Of a DNA stretch of 62,623 bases, positions 30,588 through 38,167 are shown piece after piece. This DNA comes from JBPYFK01 sp051984675 (lineage in GTDB: Bacteria; Actinomycetota; Actinomycetes; Mycobacteriales; Pseudonocardiaceae). Every line of letters starts with the position of its first letter. Position 1 is the first letter of the stretch. Location of the stretch: the NCBI GenBank assembly GCA_051984675.1, contig JBPYFK010000174.1:1-62623 (forward strand). The letters are read 5' to 3'. The notes beneath the pieces are model-generated. The model worked only from the letters and a program-made list of their open reading frames with translations. It ran no database searches and was not told the DNA's origin. Position numbers and translations under genes: made by a program.

Positions 30588-31777
30588 TAGTTCTCAACCT
30601 CCGGCGCGGCTTCTAACCAGGCGAGCACCTCGTCGGTGTGTTCCCCCAACCCAGGAGGTGCCGCCGGCGCGACGGTGCGGATGTCGGAGAAGTCGATCGG
30701 CGTACGGACCTGCGGCAGCTCGCCGTCACCGACGTCGAGTACCGGGCGCAGCCCCAACGACTCGGCGAATCGCACGGCGTGCGCGAGGTCGTTGACCGGT
30801 CCGCAGGCGATGCCCTCAAGCCGCAGGCGCTCCTGCCACTCCGCGGCCGGGCGAGCGTCGAGCACGTTCTCCAGCGCGGCCACCAGCTCGGCACGGTGGG
30901 CGACCCGCGCGGCATTCGTCGCGAACCGCTCGTCGTCGGCCAGACCGAGCAGGCCGAGCACCTCGGTCAGCTTGCGGAACTGGTCATCGTTGCCGACCGC
31001 GACCGCGAGTTGCGTGTCCTGACAGCGAAGGGTTTCGTAGGGCGCGATGCTGGGGTGCTGGTTACCCATCCGGCCCGGGTTCCTGCCGGTCGCCAGGTAA
31101 CCACCGAGCTGGTTGACCATCGCCCCGAGCAGGCTGGACAGCAGGTTGACCTCAACATGCTGTCCCTCGCCGGTCCTGTCCCGCTGGCGCAACGCCGCCA
31201 GCATGCCCAGCGCCGCGTCCTTGCCGGTGAGCACGTCGACGAGCGCGACGCCCACCTTGGTGGCCTCCCCGTCGGCCGTTCCCGTGATGCTCATCAGACC
31301 GCCGACGGCCTGCACGACGAAGTCGTAGCCGGGGAGATCAGCACCCTCGCCACTGCCGAAACCCGAGACGGAGGCGTACACGATCGCGGGGTTGATTTCC
31401 CGCACGCTGGGGTAGTCGAGGCCGTACCGGGCGAGCGAGCCGGGCCGGAAGTTCTCGACCAGCACGTCGGCCCGGCGGGCGAGTTCGGTCGCCGCCGCGC
31501 GGTCCCGTGGCTCGCTGAGGTCCAGTGCGATGCTGCGCTTGCTGCGGTTGAGGCAGTCGAAGTAGACCGAACCACGCTCTGTCCACGGTGGACCCCAACC
31601 GCGCGTGTCGTCACCGCGCCCCGGCCGTTCCACCTTGATGACCGTGGCGCCGAGGTCGGCGAGCAGCATGGTCGCGTAGGGACCTGCCAGCACCCGGCTG
31701 AAGTCCGCGACCACGACCCCGTCCAGCGGTCTGGCCCCGTGGGTCGGCAGCCCGCTCTCGTCGGCCCTCTGCCCCAT
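30587..31777 (-). CDS. Class III (CaiB/BaiF) CoA transferase
   Basis: A 396-residue family III CoA transferase. PLDGVVVADFSRVLAGPYATMLLADLGATVIKVERPGRGDDTR is the family N-terminus, NRSKRSIALDL and VENFRPGSLARYGLDY follow, and the catalytic Asp is expected in LPGYDFVVQA. It moves CoA between carboxylic acids. Located 60 bases upstream of glutaryl-CoA dehydrogenase on the same strand and divergent from a GntR regulator, it is probably succinyl-CoA:glutarate CoA transferase, by analogy with the SugCT-GcdH pair. It contains a near-copy (GTCCACGGTGGAC, 31581) of the iterated palindrome. Confidence 0.85.
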   Translation of the reverse strand: MGQRADESGLPTHGARPLDGVVVADFSRVLAGPYATMLLADLGATVIKVERPGRGDDTRGWGPPWTERGSVYFDCLNRSKRSIALDLSEPRDRAAATELARRADVLVENFRPGSLARYGLDYPSVREINPAIVYASVSGFGSGEGADLPGYDFVVQAVGGLMSITGTADGEATKVGVALVDVLTGKDAALGMLAALRQRDRTGEGQHVEVNLLSSLLGAMVNQLGGYLATGRNPGRMGNQHPSIAPYETLRCQDTQLAVAVGNDDQFRKLTEVLGLLGLADDERFATNAARVAHRAELVAALENVLDARPAAEWQERLRLEGIACGPVNDLAHAVRFAESLGLRPVLDVGDGELPQVRTPIDFSDIRTVAPAAPPGLGEHTDEVLAWLEAAPEVEN

Positions 31778-31827
31778 CGATGCCCACCCTCCCGTGGTTC
31801 GCGTCTGGAGGCTTGCATCACCGCGAA

Positions 31828-31839
31828 ATTGGATTCAAT
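31828..31839. promoter_or_regulatory. Candidate GntR-type operator
   Basis: ATTG-GATT-CAAT followed by ATACAG stands out as A/T-rich in the 133-base divergent spacer between the CoA transferase and the GntR gene. FCD-class regulators often bind such short inverted repeats in shared promoters. Confidence 0.35.
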
Positions 31840-31910
31840 ATACAGTCACTCCCGGGCGGGTCAACTCCTGCCGTTGGGTGCGGCACGGCCAGACGCGAAG
31901 CAGGAGCACC

Positions 31911-32570
31911 ATGCAACGACCGCCGACCACGCAGGAGTTCGTCCTGACGGCTCTGCGCAGCGCGATCACCTCTGGCGAGCTGGAACCAGGCCAGGCGATC
32001 CGCCAGGACACGATCGCCCACCGGCTCGGCGTGAGCCGGGTGCCGCTGCGCGAGGCCCTCAAGACGTTGGAGGCCGAGGGGCAGGTCGTCTACCAGCCAC
32101 ATCGCGGCTACTCGGTGGCGGCGCTCTCGTTGGACGACCTGCTGGAGGTCTACCGGCTGCGCGAGCTGCTCGAGACCGAGGCTGCCACTGCCGCGGTGCA
32201 ACGATTCACCGACACGGACCTGGTGCGGGTCAAGGACGCCCAGCGGGACGTCGACGACGCCAACGATGCCGGTGACCTGGTGGCGATGATCTCGGCGAAC
32301 CGGCGGCTGCATTTCGCGCTCCTGGAACCCGCGGGGATGCCACGACTGCTGCGTATCGTGCGGACGCTGTGGGACGCCACCGACGCCTACCGCGCCGTGT
32401 ACTACAACTCCGACCGCAACCGGAACCGTGTGCGCGACGAGCACGAACTCATCGTGCGCGCGGCCTGTGACCGCGACTCCGACGAGCTGGTCCGGCTGCT
32501 CACCGAACATCGCCAGCACGCCGTCGACGCCCTGCGGGACACCATTCCCGGCGCCGATTCCGGTTCGTGA
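31911..32570 (+). CDS. GntR-family regulator, FCD (FadR) subgroup
   Basis: A 219-residue regulator from ATG 31911 with CAGGAG upstream. Residues 5-70 form the GntR winged helix (LRSAITSGELEPGQAIRQDTIAHRLGVSRVPLREALKTLEAEGQVVYQPHRGYSV). The rest is an all-helical FCD ligand domain with metal-binding Asp/His residues expected in the RRLHFALLEPAG and EHRQHAVDAL helices. It is divergent from the glutarate-type genes and very probably controls them in response to an organic acid. Confidence 0.9.
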   Translation: MQRPPTTQEFVLTALRSAITSGELEPGQAIRQDTIAHRLGVSRVPLREALKTLEAEGQVVYQPHRGYSVAALSLDDLLEVYRLRELLETEAATAAVQRFTDTDLVRVKDAQRDVDDANDAGDLVAMISANRRLHFALLEPAGMPRLLRIVRTLWDATDAYRAVYYNSDRNRNRVRDEHELIVRAACDRDSDELVRLLTEHRQHAVDALRDTIPGADSGS

Positions 32571-32664
32571 GGCTGGACACATCCGCAGCGGCCCGCGACG
32601 GGTCGGACGCACCATGGTCGTCACCGTCAAGGGCATCGCGGCCACGGCGACCAGGAGGCGAACG

Positions 32665-33351
32665 ATGAGCGCGGTTGAAGCGACAAGGCGGTCCAACTGC
32701 TCGGCGCCACCTGAGACGCTGTTCCATACGACCACGTGGAGCCCGGCCTCGGATATCCGCGGCACTGTCATCGCCCTTCCCGGGCGCAGCGAACATGCGG
32801 GGGCGTTCACGCGCCTGGCCGAGCGACTGGAGGTCGACGGCTACCGGGTCGTGGGCGTCGACGGCTGGGACATCGACGCGCTGGCCGCCGAGGAGAAGGC
32901 CGAGCGACTCGCGCAGGCGCTCGCCGGTGCGGCGGCTGACCAGCCCGCACCGGTGGTTGCGCTCGGTGCGGATACCGGTGGACTCCTCGCCACGATGCTC
33001 GCCCGGCAGTGTGATCAGGTCCGAGCGGTGGTCGCGGGCGGCCTACCGACGTACGGCGACGGGGCCGACATCGCCGCGAGCGTCGCGGAAGCCGGCCTGC
33101 GGGACCCCGGGGTTCCCGCCCTGGTGCTGCAGGGGGAGGCGGACGCGCTGAGCCCGTCCCTGGCGGTGCGCCGGGCCGTGACGCGCTGGCACCGATGCCG
33201 GTTCACCCAGGTCGCTGACACCGGGCATGACGTCTTCAACGGCACGCACCGCCGCAGCGTGCACGCCGAGATCGTGCAGTTCCTGGAACGGGTGCGGACG
33301 AGTTCAGCTACGTCTCCGCTGCTGCGCGTGTCGATCCGATCGACCCTCTGA
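32665..33351 (+). CDS. Alpha/beta-fold hydrolase with Asp at the nucleophile position
   Basis: A 228-residue product from ATG 32665 with a perfect AGGAGG six bases upstream. GTVIALPGRSEHAGAFTRLAERL resembles lysophospholipase/serine hydrolase N-termini, and VADTGHDVFNGTHRRS supplies the catalytic His. The nucleophile elbow reads LGADTGG, giving Asp where Ser is normal. It is either a dehalogenase/epoxide-hydrolase-like chemistry on a different scaffold or an inactive binder. It follows the GntR gene by 94 bases and may belong to the same transcript. Confidence 0.8.
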   Translation: MSAVEATRRSNCSAPPETLFHTTTWSPASDIRGTVIALPGRSEHAGAFTRLAERLEVDGYRVVGVDGWDIDALAAEEKAERLAQALAGAAADQPAPVVALGADTGGLLATMLARQCDQVRAVVAGGLPTYGDGADIAASVAEAGLRDPGVPALVLQGEADALSPSLAVRRAVTRWHRCRFTQVADTGHDVFNGTHRRSVHAEIVQFLERVRTSSATSPLLRVSIRSTL

Positions 33352-33363
33352 CGAGGCGATCCC

Positions 33364-33390
33364 GGTGGGCCGGCTGCGTGCCGGCCCACC
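33364..33390. terminator. Perfect 11-bp terminator hairpin
   Basis: GGTGGGCCGGC (33364-33374) pairs exactly with GCCGGCCCACC (33380-33390) around TGCGT, between the convergent hydrolase and 3-hydroxyacyl-CoA dehydrogenase genes. Confidence 0.8.
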
Positions 33391-33398
33391 AGCGGCGA

Positions 33399-34259
33399 TC
33401 AGCTGTAGTCGTAGAACCCGCGCCCGGACTTCTTGCCGAGCAGCCCCGCGTCGAGCATGCGCAGCAGCAGCGGCGGCGCCGCGTAAAGCGGCTCCTTGAA
33501 CTCCTCGTACATCGAGTCCGCCACCGCCTTGACGGTGTCCAGGCCGATCAGGTCACTCAGCGCCAGCGGCCCCATCGGGTGCGCGCACCCCAGCCGCATG
33601 CCCTTGTCGACGTCCTCCGCACTGGCGTAGCCGCCTTCGACCATGCGAATCGCGGACAGCAGGTAGGGCACGAGCAACGCGTTGACCACGAACCCGGAGC
33701 GGTCCTGGGCGCGGATGGTCTCCTTGCCCAGCTGCCCGGCGGCGAAGGCGCCCGCCCGCTCCACGGTGCTGTCGCTGGTCACCAGCGACGGAACGAGCTC
33801 GACGAGCTTCTGCACCGGCACGGGGTTGAAGAAGTGGATGCCGATCACCTTGTCCGGCCGCTTGGTCGTCACGGCCAGCTTGGCGATGGGGATCGAGGAG
33901 GTGTTGGACGCCAGGATCGCCTCGGGATCACCGACGATCTTGTCGAGGTCGGCGAAGATCTTGCTCTTGAGCTCTTCGTTCTCCGCGATGGCCTCGATGA
34001 CCAGCTGCCGGTCTTCCAGATCCTCGATCGAGGTGGTGAAGCGCAGCCGACCTTCGGCGGCGTCGCGGTCCTCTTCGGTGATCTTGCCGGCCTGCACCGC
34101 GCGGTTCAGCGACTTCCCGATCCGCGACTTGCCCGCTTCCGCGGCGGCATCGTTGACCTCGCTGACCACGACGTCGAGCCCGGCCAGCGCGCTGACCTCG
34201 GCGATGCCCGCCCCCATCAGACCGGCGCCCACCACGCCCACGCGTTGAATCTCGCTCAC
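33399..34259 (-). CDS. 3-hydroxybutyryl/3-hydroxyacyl-CoA dehydrogenase
   Basis: A 286-residue NAD-dependent enzyme; GTG 34259 is chosen because AAAGGA precedes it and the Rossmann strand begins at once (RVGVVGAGLMGAGIAEV). AILASNTSSIPIAKLA and GIHFFNPVPVQKLVELV hold the catalytic His-Glu pair region, and the C-terminal helical domain ends KKSGRGFYDYS. The length equals that of PaaH/Hbd enzymes. It oxidises 3-hydroxyacyl-CoA to 3-ketoacyl-CoA. It could complete crotonyl-CoA processing from the gcdH locus 3 kb away. Box D lies 99 bases upstream. Confidence 0.93.
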   Translation of the reverse strand: MSEIQRVGVVGAGLMGAGIAEVSALAGLDVVVSEVNDAAAEAGKSRIGKSLNRAVQAGKITEEDRDAAEGRLRFTTSIEDLEDRQLVIEAIAENEELKSKIFADLDKIVGDPEAILASNTSSIPIAKLAVTTKRPDKVIGIHFFNPVPVQKLVELVPSLVTSDSTVERAGAFAAGQLGKETIRAQDRSGFVVNALLVPYLLSAIRMVEGGYASAEDVDKGMRLGCAHPMGPLALSDLIGLDTVKAVADSMYEEFKEPLYAAPPLLLRMLDAGLLGKKSGRGFYDYS

Positions 34260-34357
34260 CACACCGTTCCTTTCGTCCACCTGTCGTTGCCCCGGCCCCA
34301 CGCGAATCCGCGTCAGCCTGACATCGCACCGGTCATAGTCCAAGACTCCTGCGACGA

Positions 34358-34371
34358 TTACCACTCAGTAA
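34358..34371. promoter_or_regulatory. Palindromic box D upstream of hydroxyacyl-CoA dehydrogenase
   Basis: TTACCACTCAGTAA fits TTACC-N4-RGTAA at every fixed position. It lies in the spacer between the dehydrogenase and the preceding glycosylase gene on the same strand. Confidence 0.5.
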
Positions 34372-34457
34372 CACATGTGCCGCGCCGGATTACGTGGAAG
34401 GTGGGACCGCTTCAGGGGGCAGCTAGTCAGGGGCAGCTAGTCAGGGGGGCCAGGTCG

Positions 34458-35249
34458 TCAGGGGGCAGGTTGGCAGTTCGGGCACCAGATCGTCGTCCGG
34501 CCTCCGACCCGATCTCGGGAGAGCTTCTCCCCGCACCGGGGACACGTCGCGCCGCTGTCGTCGCGGTGCCCAGTCAACCACGACGCGCGGGGTGGAACCT
34601 CGCCGGCACGCATCGACGTGTGCAGGATCGATCGCATCGCACGGTACAGCGTGTCGATGTCGCTGCCGGAGAGGTCGACGGACTTGGGGTGCAGGCGCGC
34701 CTGCCACAGGATCTCGTCGACGGTGATGTTGCCCAGGCCGGCCAGCACCTCCTGGTCCATCAGCAGCGGTTTGAGCTGCCGGTCGCTGCCGGCGACCAGC
34801 GTGCCGAACTCGGCGCGGGACACGCCCGCCGCGTCCTCGCCGAGCGGCCCGAGCAGGTCGTCCACTTCGGACTCCGTGCGGACCACGCGGATTCCCGCCA
34901 ACTTTCGCTGATCCCGGTAGCGCAGCTCGCCCGCGGTGAACTCGAAAATGACGCGGTCGTGCTTGTGCGTGTCGGTCTCCGGTTCGCACCACACCAGCAT
35001 CCCGGTCATCCCGAAATGCATGAGCAGGATGTACGGCTTACCACTGGCACCGCCGTCGGCTGGCATCAGCAGCCACTTGCCGTGCCGGTAGACGTGCTCG
35101 ATCCGCGAGCCGACGACGGCCTTACGGAACTCGTCCGGCCCGCAATTGCGCAGGACGTCGGGGTCGTGGACCTCCACGGCCTCGACCGCCTGCCCCACGG
35201 CACGCTCGGCGACCCGGCGGAAGCCCTCGACATCGGGAAGTTCAGGCAC
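34458..35249 (-). CDS. Fpg/Nei-family DNA glycosylase
   Basis: A 263-residue base-excision enzyme. GTG 35249 is the start because removal of the initiator exposes Pro at residue 2, the catalytic nucleophile (PELPDVEGFRR). YRHGKWLLM carries the conserved Lys, LAGLGNITVDEILWQARLHP is the helix-two-turn-helix, and CPRCGEKL...WCPNCQ is the C-terminal zinc finger. It should excise oxidised bases and nick the abasic site. It is the last gene of the DJ-1/Rv2629-like run, 25 bases after the hydrolase. The PELPDVEG start and missing E3 variant signs suggest a Nei-like actinobacterial paralogue rather than classical MutM. Confidence 0.9.
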   Translation of the reverse strand: MPELPDVEGFRRVAERAVGQAVEAVEVHDPDVLRNCGPDEFRKAVVGSRIEHVYRHGKWLLMPADGGASGKPYILLMHFGMTGMLVWCEPETDTHKHDRVIFEFTAGELRYRDQRKLAGIRVVRTESEVDDLLGPLGEDAAGVSRAEFGTLVAGSDRQLKPLLMDQEVLAGLGNITVDEILWQARLHPKSVDLSGSDIDTLYRAMRSILHTSMRAGEVPPRASWLTGHRDDSGATCPRCGEKLSRDRVGGRTTIWCPNCQPAP

Positions 35250-35274
35250 TCCTGTCGCCCCCCAGCTTCGTCGC

Positions 35275-35946
35275 TCACTGCGCGGACACGCCCGCCAGGT
35301 GTTCGCGGAACCAGTCACGGGCCGTCGTTGCAACCTCGTTCAGGGCACCCTGTTCCGGGAACAGGTGGGTGGCACCACGCACGATGTGTAACTGGTGCGG
35401 CGCGGTGAGTTGCGCCGCCGTCTCCCGGTTCCATTCCAGCACGCGCTCGTCGCGCTCGCCGACGAGAAACAGCGTCGGGGCGCGCACGGCGCTCAGCGAC
35501 TCGGTCGTCAGGTCCGTCCGCCCACCTCTGGACACCACAGCGCGCACGTTGCCCGGCCGGAGCACGGCCGCGCCCAGCGCGGCGGCGGCACCTGTGCTGG
35601 CACCGAACACGCCGGCGGTGAGACCGCGGGTGAGGTCGCGGTCGGCCACCCAGTCCAGCACCCCGACGACCCGGCGGGTCAGCAACCCGATGTCGAAACG
35701 GTACTGGCCGGTCCGCTCGTCGACGTCGTCCTCGTCAGGGGTCAGGAGGTCCATGAGCAGGGTGCCCAGCCCGGCTTCCTGAAGCTCACCGGCCACCGCA
35801 CGGTTGCGCGCGCTGTGCCGGGACGAGCCGCTTCCGTGCGCGAACACGACCAGCGCGTCAGCGCCCTCCGCGAGCACCAGATCACCCATGATCTCCCCCG
35901 CGCTCACCGCACCAGCGGCGGGCAGGGCGATCTCGCCTACGGCCAT
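35275..35946 (-). CDS. Dienelactone hydrolase-like alpha/beta hydrolase
   Basis: A 223-residue cytoplasmic hydrolase. LVVFAHGSGSSRHSARNRAVAGELQEAGLGTLLMDLLTPDE is typical of the dienelactone/phosphoribosyltransferase-associated hydrolase group. The nucleophile is in FGASTGAAAAL, the acid in VGERDERVLE and the His in GATHLFPEQGAL. The start overlaps the end of the upstream DUF5709-like gene by ten bases, so the two are co-translated. The substrate is unknown; context suggests stress detoxification. Confidence 0.87.
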   Translation of the reverse strand: MAVGEIALPAAGAVSAGEIMGDLVLAEGADALVVFAHGSGSSRHSARNRAVAGELQEAGLGTLLMDLLTPDEDDVDERTGQYRFDIGLLTRRVVGVLDWVADRDLTRGLTAGVFGASTGAAAALGAAVLRPGNVRAVVSRGGRTDLTTESLSAVRAPTLFLVGERDERVLEWNRETAAQLTAPHQLHIVRGATHLFPEQGALNEVATTARDWFREHLAGVSAQ

Positions 35947-36377
35947 GGCCTCGCCCCGATGTCGTGCGACTCACCGACGCCTTCCGGCCCGCCGGCGCCC
36001 TCCGGCCCGGTCTCGCCGCTGTCAGCGACCTCTTCCTCGGCCACTTCGTCGACGGTCTCATCGATCTCGTGCGTGCGGGTCTCGGCGACCGGCTTGGCTT
36101 CCCGGGGCTCGACGTCCGGCTCCTCCTCCCAGAGCCGCTCGTCCAGCGATTCGCCCTCCCGTTCCCGGTAGGGGGTGACGCGTTCGGACGTTTCCCGGGA
36201 CCACGCCTGCGGGGGCTCGACGCCCGCCTCGACCGGGTCCACGCCGAGCTCGTTCTCATCCAACCCTTCCGAGGGCTGCAGGGGCGACGGCTCCGCAGGT
36301 TCCCGCGCGTCAGCCACCTCGTCCGGGGCAGGTCCGCGGTCCCCCTCCCGGGCCGACGGGTCGACTCTCTCGGACAT
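35937..36377 (-). CDS. Acidic DUF5709-like protein
   Basis: A 146-residue, strongly acidic protein from ATG 36377. PLQPSEGLDENELGVDPVEAGVEPPQAWS followed by REGESLDERLWEEEPDV is the conserved DUF5709 core found in actinobacteria. There is no membrane segment and no catalytic motif; the rest is low-complexity Glu/Val/Gly-rich. It overlaps the downstream hydrolase gene and follows the Rv2629-like gene by 55 bases. Function unknown. Confidence 0.8.
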   Translation of the reverse strand: MSERVDPSAREGDRGPAPDEVADAREPAEPSPLQPSEGLDENELGVDPVEAGVEPPQAWSRETSERVTPYREREGESLDERLWEEEPDVEPREAKPVAETRTHEIDETVDEVAEEEVADSGETGPEGAGGPEGVGESHDIGARPWP

Positions 36378-36432
36378 GCCCCCGGCATACCCGAGCCCCG
36401 CGTGGGCCAATCACCCCAGGTCCCTGGCGCCT

Positions 36433-37500
36433 CTAGGGGGTCGTCGCATCGCGATAGCGCAGCAGCGCGCCGATGCCATCCGCCAGCTTGACGGTATCCG
36501 GGTCGACGAACACCAGGTCGGCATCCGAACCCACCAGCGCTCGCAGCACCGCGTCGTCGGCCGGCGCGCTGTCGACATGGCGGACCCCCATCGCCGTGAG
36601 CTCCTCCTCCCGGAAGGCGAGCTCGTTGCTCGACCGGCCAATATGGACGGTCGGCTGCTCGCCACCGTCCACCGGCGTGGTACGCAGCAACGTGTCGACC
36701 TGACCGCGTCGTAGAGCATCCACAGTGGACTTCCAGCCCTCGACGGCACGGTCGCGTTCACCGCGTTCCCGCTCGAAGTCCGCGACGATGTGGGAGGTCC
36801 TGTCGCGCACGACCTCGTCAACGGAGTCCACGACCAGGTTTCGCAAGTTCTTCGGCAGTTCGTCCCGGACCAGCGTGCGCTGCTGCGCATCGCCGGCCAG
36901 CAAGACAGCTTGCGCCCCGACGCCTGTGACGCGCTTGGTCAGCTCATCAGCCACCGTCGCCGCGTTGCGACGCCACTGCTCCTCCACCGCGTTGTGGTGA
37001 CGCTGGATGCTCCCCTCGCCTGCCGAGTAACTCTTGTGCACTGGGAAGTCCTCACCCTCGACGCGTGTCGGGGCGACGTCCGCACCGGTGTCCGTCACGG
37101 CGATATCCGCCCCGACGTGGTCCACGGCGGCGCTCACATGCGGAACTCGCGGCCCGCGCTTGCACAGGTATGGCAGCAAGTGCGGCAATGGTCCAAAGTG
37201 GACGAGATAGTCAGCGAACCCCGGCGTCGCCGGCAGCTCATCGGTGAGCACGACCCCGTCGCGGTTGGCGATCATGACCTGCTCGCGCTGGCCGGGCTGC
37301 CAGCGACGCGAGCCCACGATCGCGTCCATCGCCCGCAGCGTCGCCTCGTCCGCGCCCTGGCGTTGAAGTTCCGCCCGAGCCGACCGCCAGCGCAACTGGA
37401 CCGCCTTCGCCGCGTCCTCGGCGTCGCCCGAGACGTTCAGGTACAGCGAAGCGAACGGCCCAGGCTGGTCGTACGCGTGCTGCAGGAAAGCGAGGCTCAT
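36433..37500 (-). CDS. Rv2629/Balon-like eRF1-fold protein, candidate ribosome hibernation factor
   Basis: A 355-residue protein from ATG 37500, overlapping the upstream stop by four bases. SAAVDHVGADIAV, GEDFPVHKSYSAGEGSIQRHHNAVEEQW, a Val-Leu-Leu-Ala-Gly central strand (AVLLAGDAQQR) and the C-terminal GIGALLRYRDA match the mycobacterial Rv2629 pattern. That family is distantly related to archaeal eRF1/Pelota and to Balon, a factor that occupies the ribosomal A site during hibernation. There is no GGQ peptide-release motif, as in that family. It probably binds idle ribosomes under stress. The tie to DJ-1/PfpI and repair genes supports a stress role. Two palindrome-family sites lie inside the gene (36719, 37191). 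Confidence 0.75.
   Translation of the reverse strand: MSLAFLQHAYDQPGPFASLYLNVSGDAEDAAKAVQLRWRSARAELQRQGADEATLRAMDAIVGSRRWQPGQREQVMIANRDGVVLTDELPATPGFADYLVHFGPLPHLLPYLCKRGPRVPHVSAAVDHVGADIAVTDTGADVAPTRVEGEDFPVHKSYSAGEGSIQRHHNAVEEQWRRNAATVADELTKRVTGVGAQAVLLAGDAQQRTLVRDELPKNLRNLVVDSVDEVVRDRTSHIVADFERERGERDRAVEGWKSTVDALRRGQVDTLLRTTPVDGGEQPTVHIGRSSNELAFREEELTAMGVRHVDSAPADDAVLRALVGSDADLVFVDPDTVKLADGIGALLRYRDATTP
36719..36730. repeat. Iterated palindrome TCCACAGTGGAC, copy 4
   Basis: The copy is inside the Rv2629-like gene, where it encodes Ser-Thr-Val-Asp. A near-copy, GTCCAAAGTGGAC, lies at 37191-37203 in the same gene. Confidence 0.8.
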
Positions 37501-38063
37501 CGCGCGGTCACCCGATGCTTGCTCTCCACGATCTGTTCCACCAGCGTGCCGCAGAACGCCGGAAGGTCCCGCGGCCTCCGGCTGGTCACGAGGCCGGCGT
37601 CCACGACGACCTCCTCGTCGACCCACTGGGCACCGGCGTTGCGCAGGTCCGTGGCCAGGCTGGGGTAGGACGTCACCCGCCGCCCGCCGACCACGCCGGC
37701 CTCCACCAGCACCCACGGTGCGTGGCAGATGGCCGCGACCGGCTTGTTGTGGATGACGAACTCGCGAACGAACCGCACGGCGTTCGGCACCATGCGCAGG
37801 GCGTCCGGGTTGGCCACCCCGCCGGGAAGCACCAGCGCGTCGTAGTCCTCGGCGCTGACCTCGGTCACCACCTTGTCCACCGGAAACGTGTCCCCACGGT
37901 CCAGGTGTTGGAATGCCTGGACCGAGCCGTGGTGCACGGAGACCAGCTCGGGCTGGCCGCCCGCCCGCCGGACGGCGTTCCACGGCTCGGTCAGTTCGAC
38001 CTGTTCGGCGCCCTCCTGGGCGACCAGGAAGGCGACCTTGCGCCCGCTCAGGTTCTCACTCAT
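37497..38063 (-). CDS. DJ-1/PfpI-family (type 1 glutamine amidotransferase-like) protein
   Basis: A 188-residue protein. KVAFLVAQEGAEQVELTEPW opens the PfpI fold, DALVLPGGVANPDALR holds the acid region and AAICHAPWVLVEAG contains the nucleophile-elbow Cys of the Cys-His pair. Such proteins act as stress-induced chaperone, glyoxalase or deglycase enzymes. It is the first gene of a five-gene minus-strand run, overlapping the Rv2629-like start by four bases. Length and motifs are complete. Confidence 0.9.
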   Translation of the reverse strand: MSENLSGRKVAFLVAQEGAEQVELTEPWNAVRRAGGQPELVSVHHGSVQAFQHLDRGDTFPVDKVVTEVSAEDYDALVLPGGVANPDALRMVPNAVRFVREFVIHNKPVAAICHAPWVLVEAGVVGGRRVTSYPSLATDLRNAGAQWVDEEVVVDAGLVTSRRPRDLPAFCGTLVEQIVESKHRVTAR

Positions 38064-38167
38064 TTCGCGTCCCTACCGTCTGCCCACGTCTGGTGTTTCG
38101 GACTACATGCCCTCGGACCAGCGGAAATACCCGTGGACGACGGCGGGCAAACCCGAGCGGACCGGGG

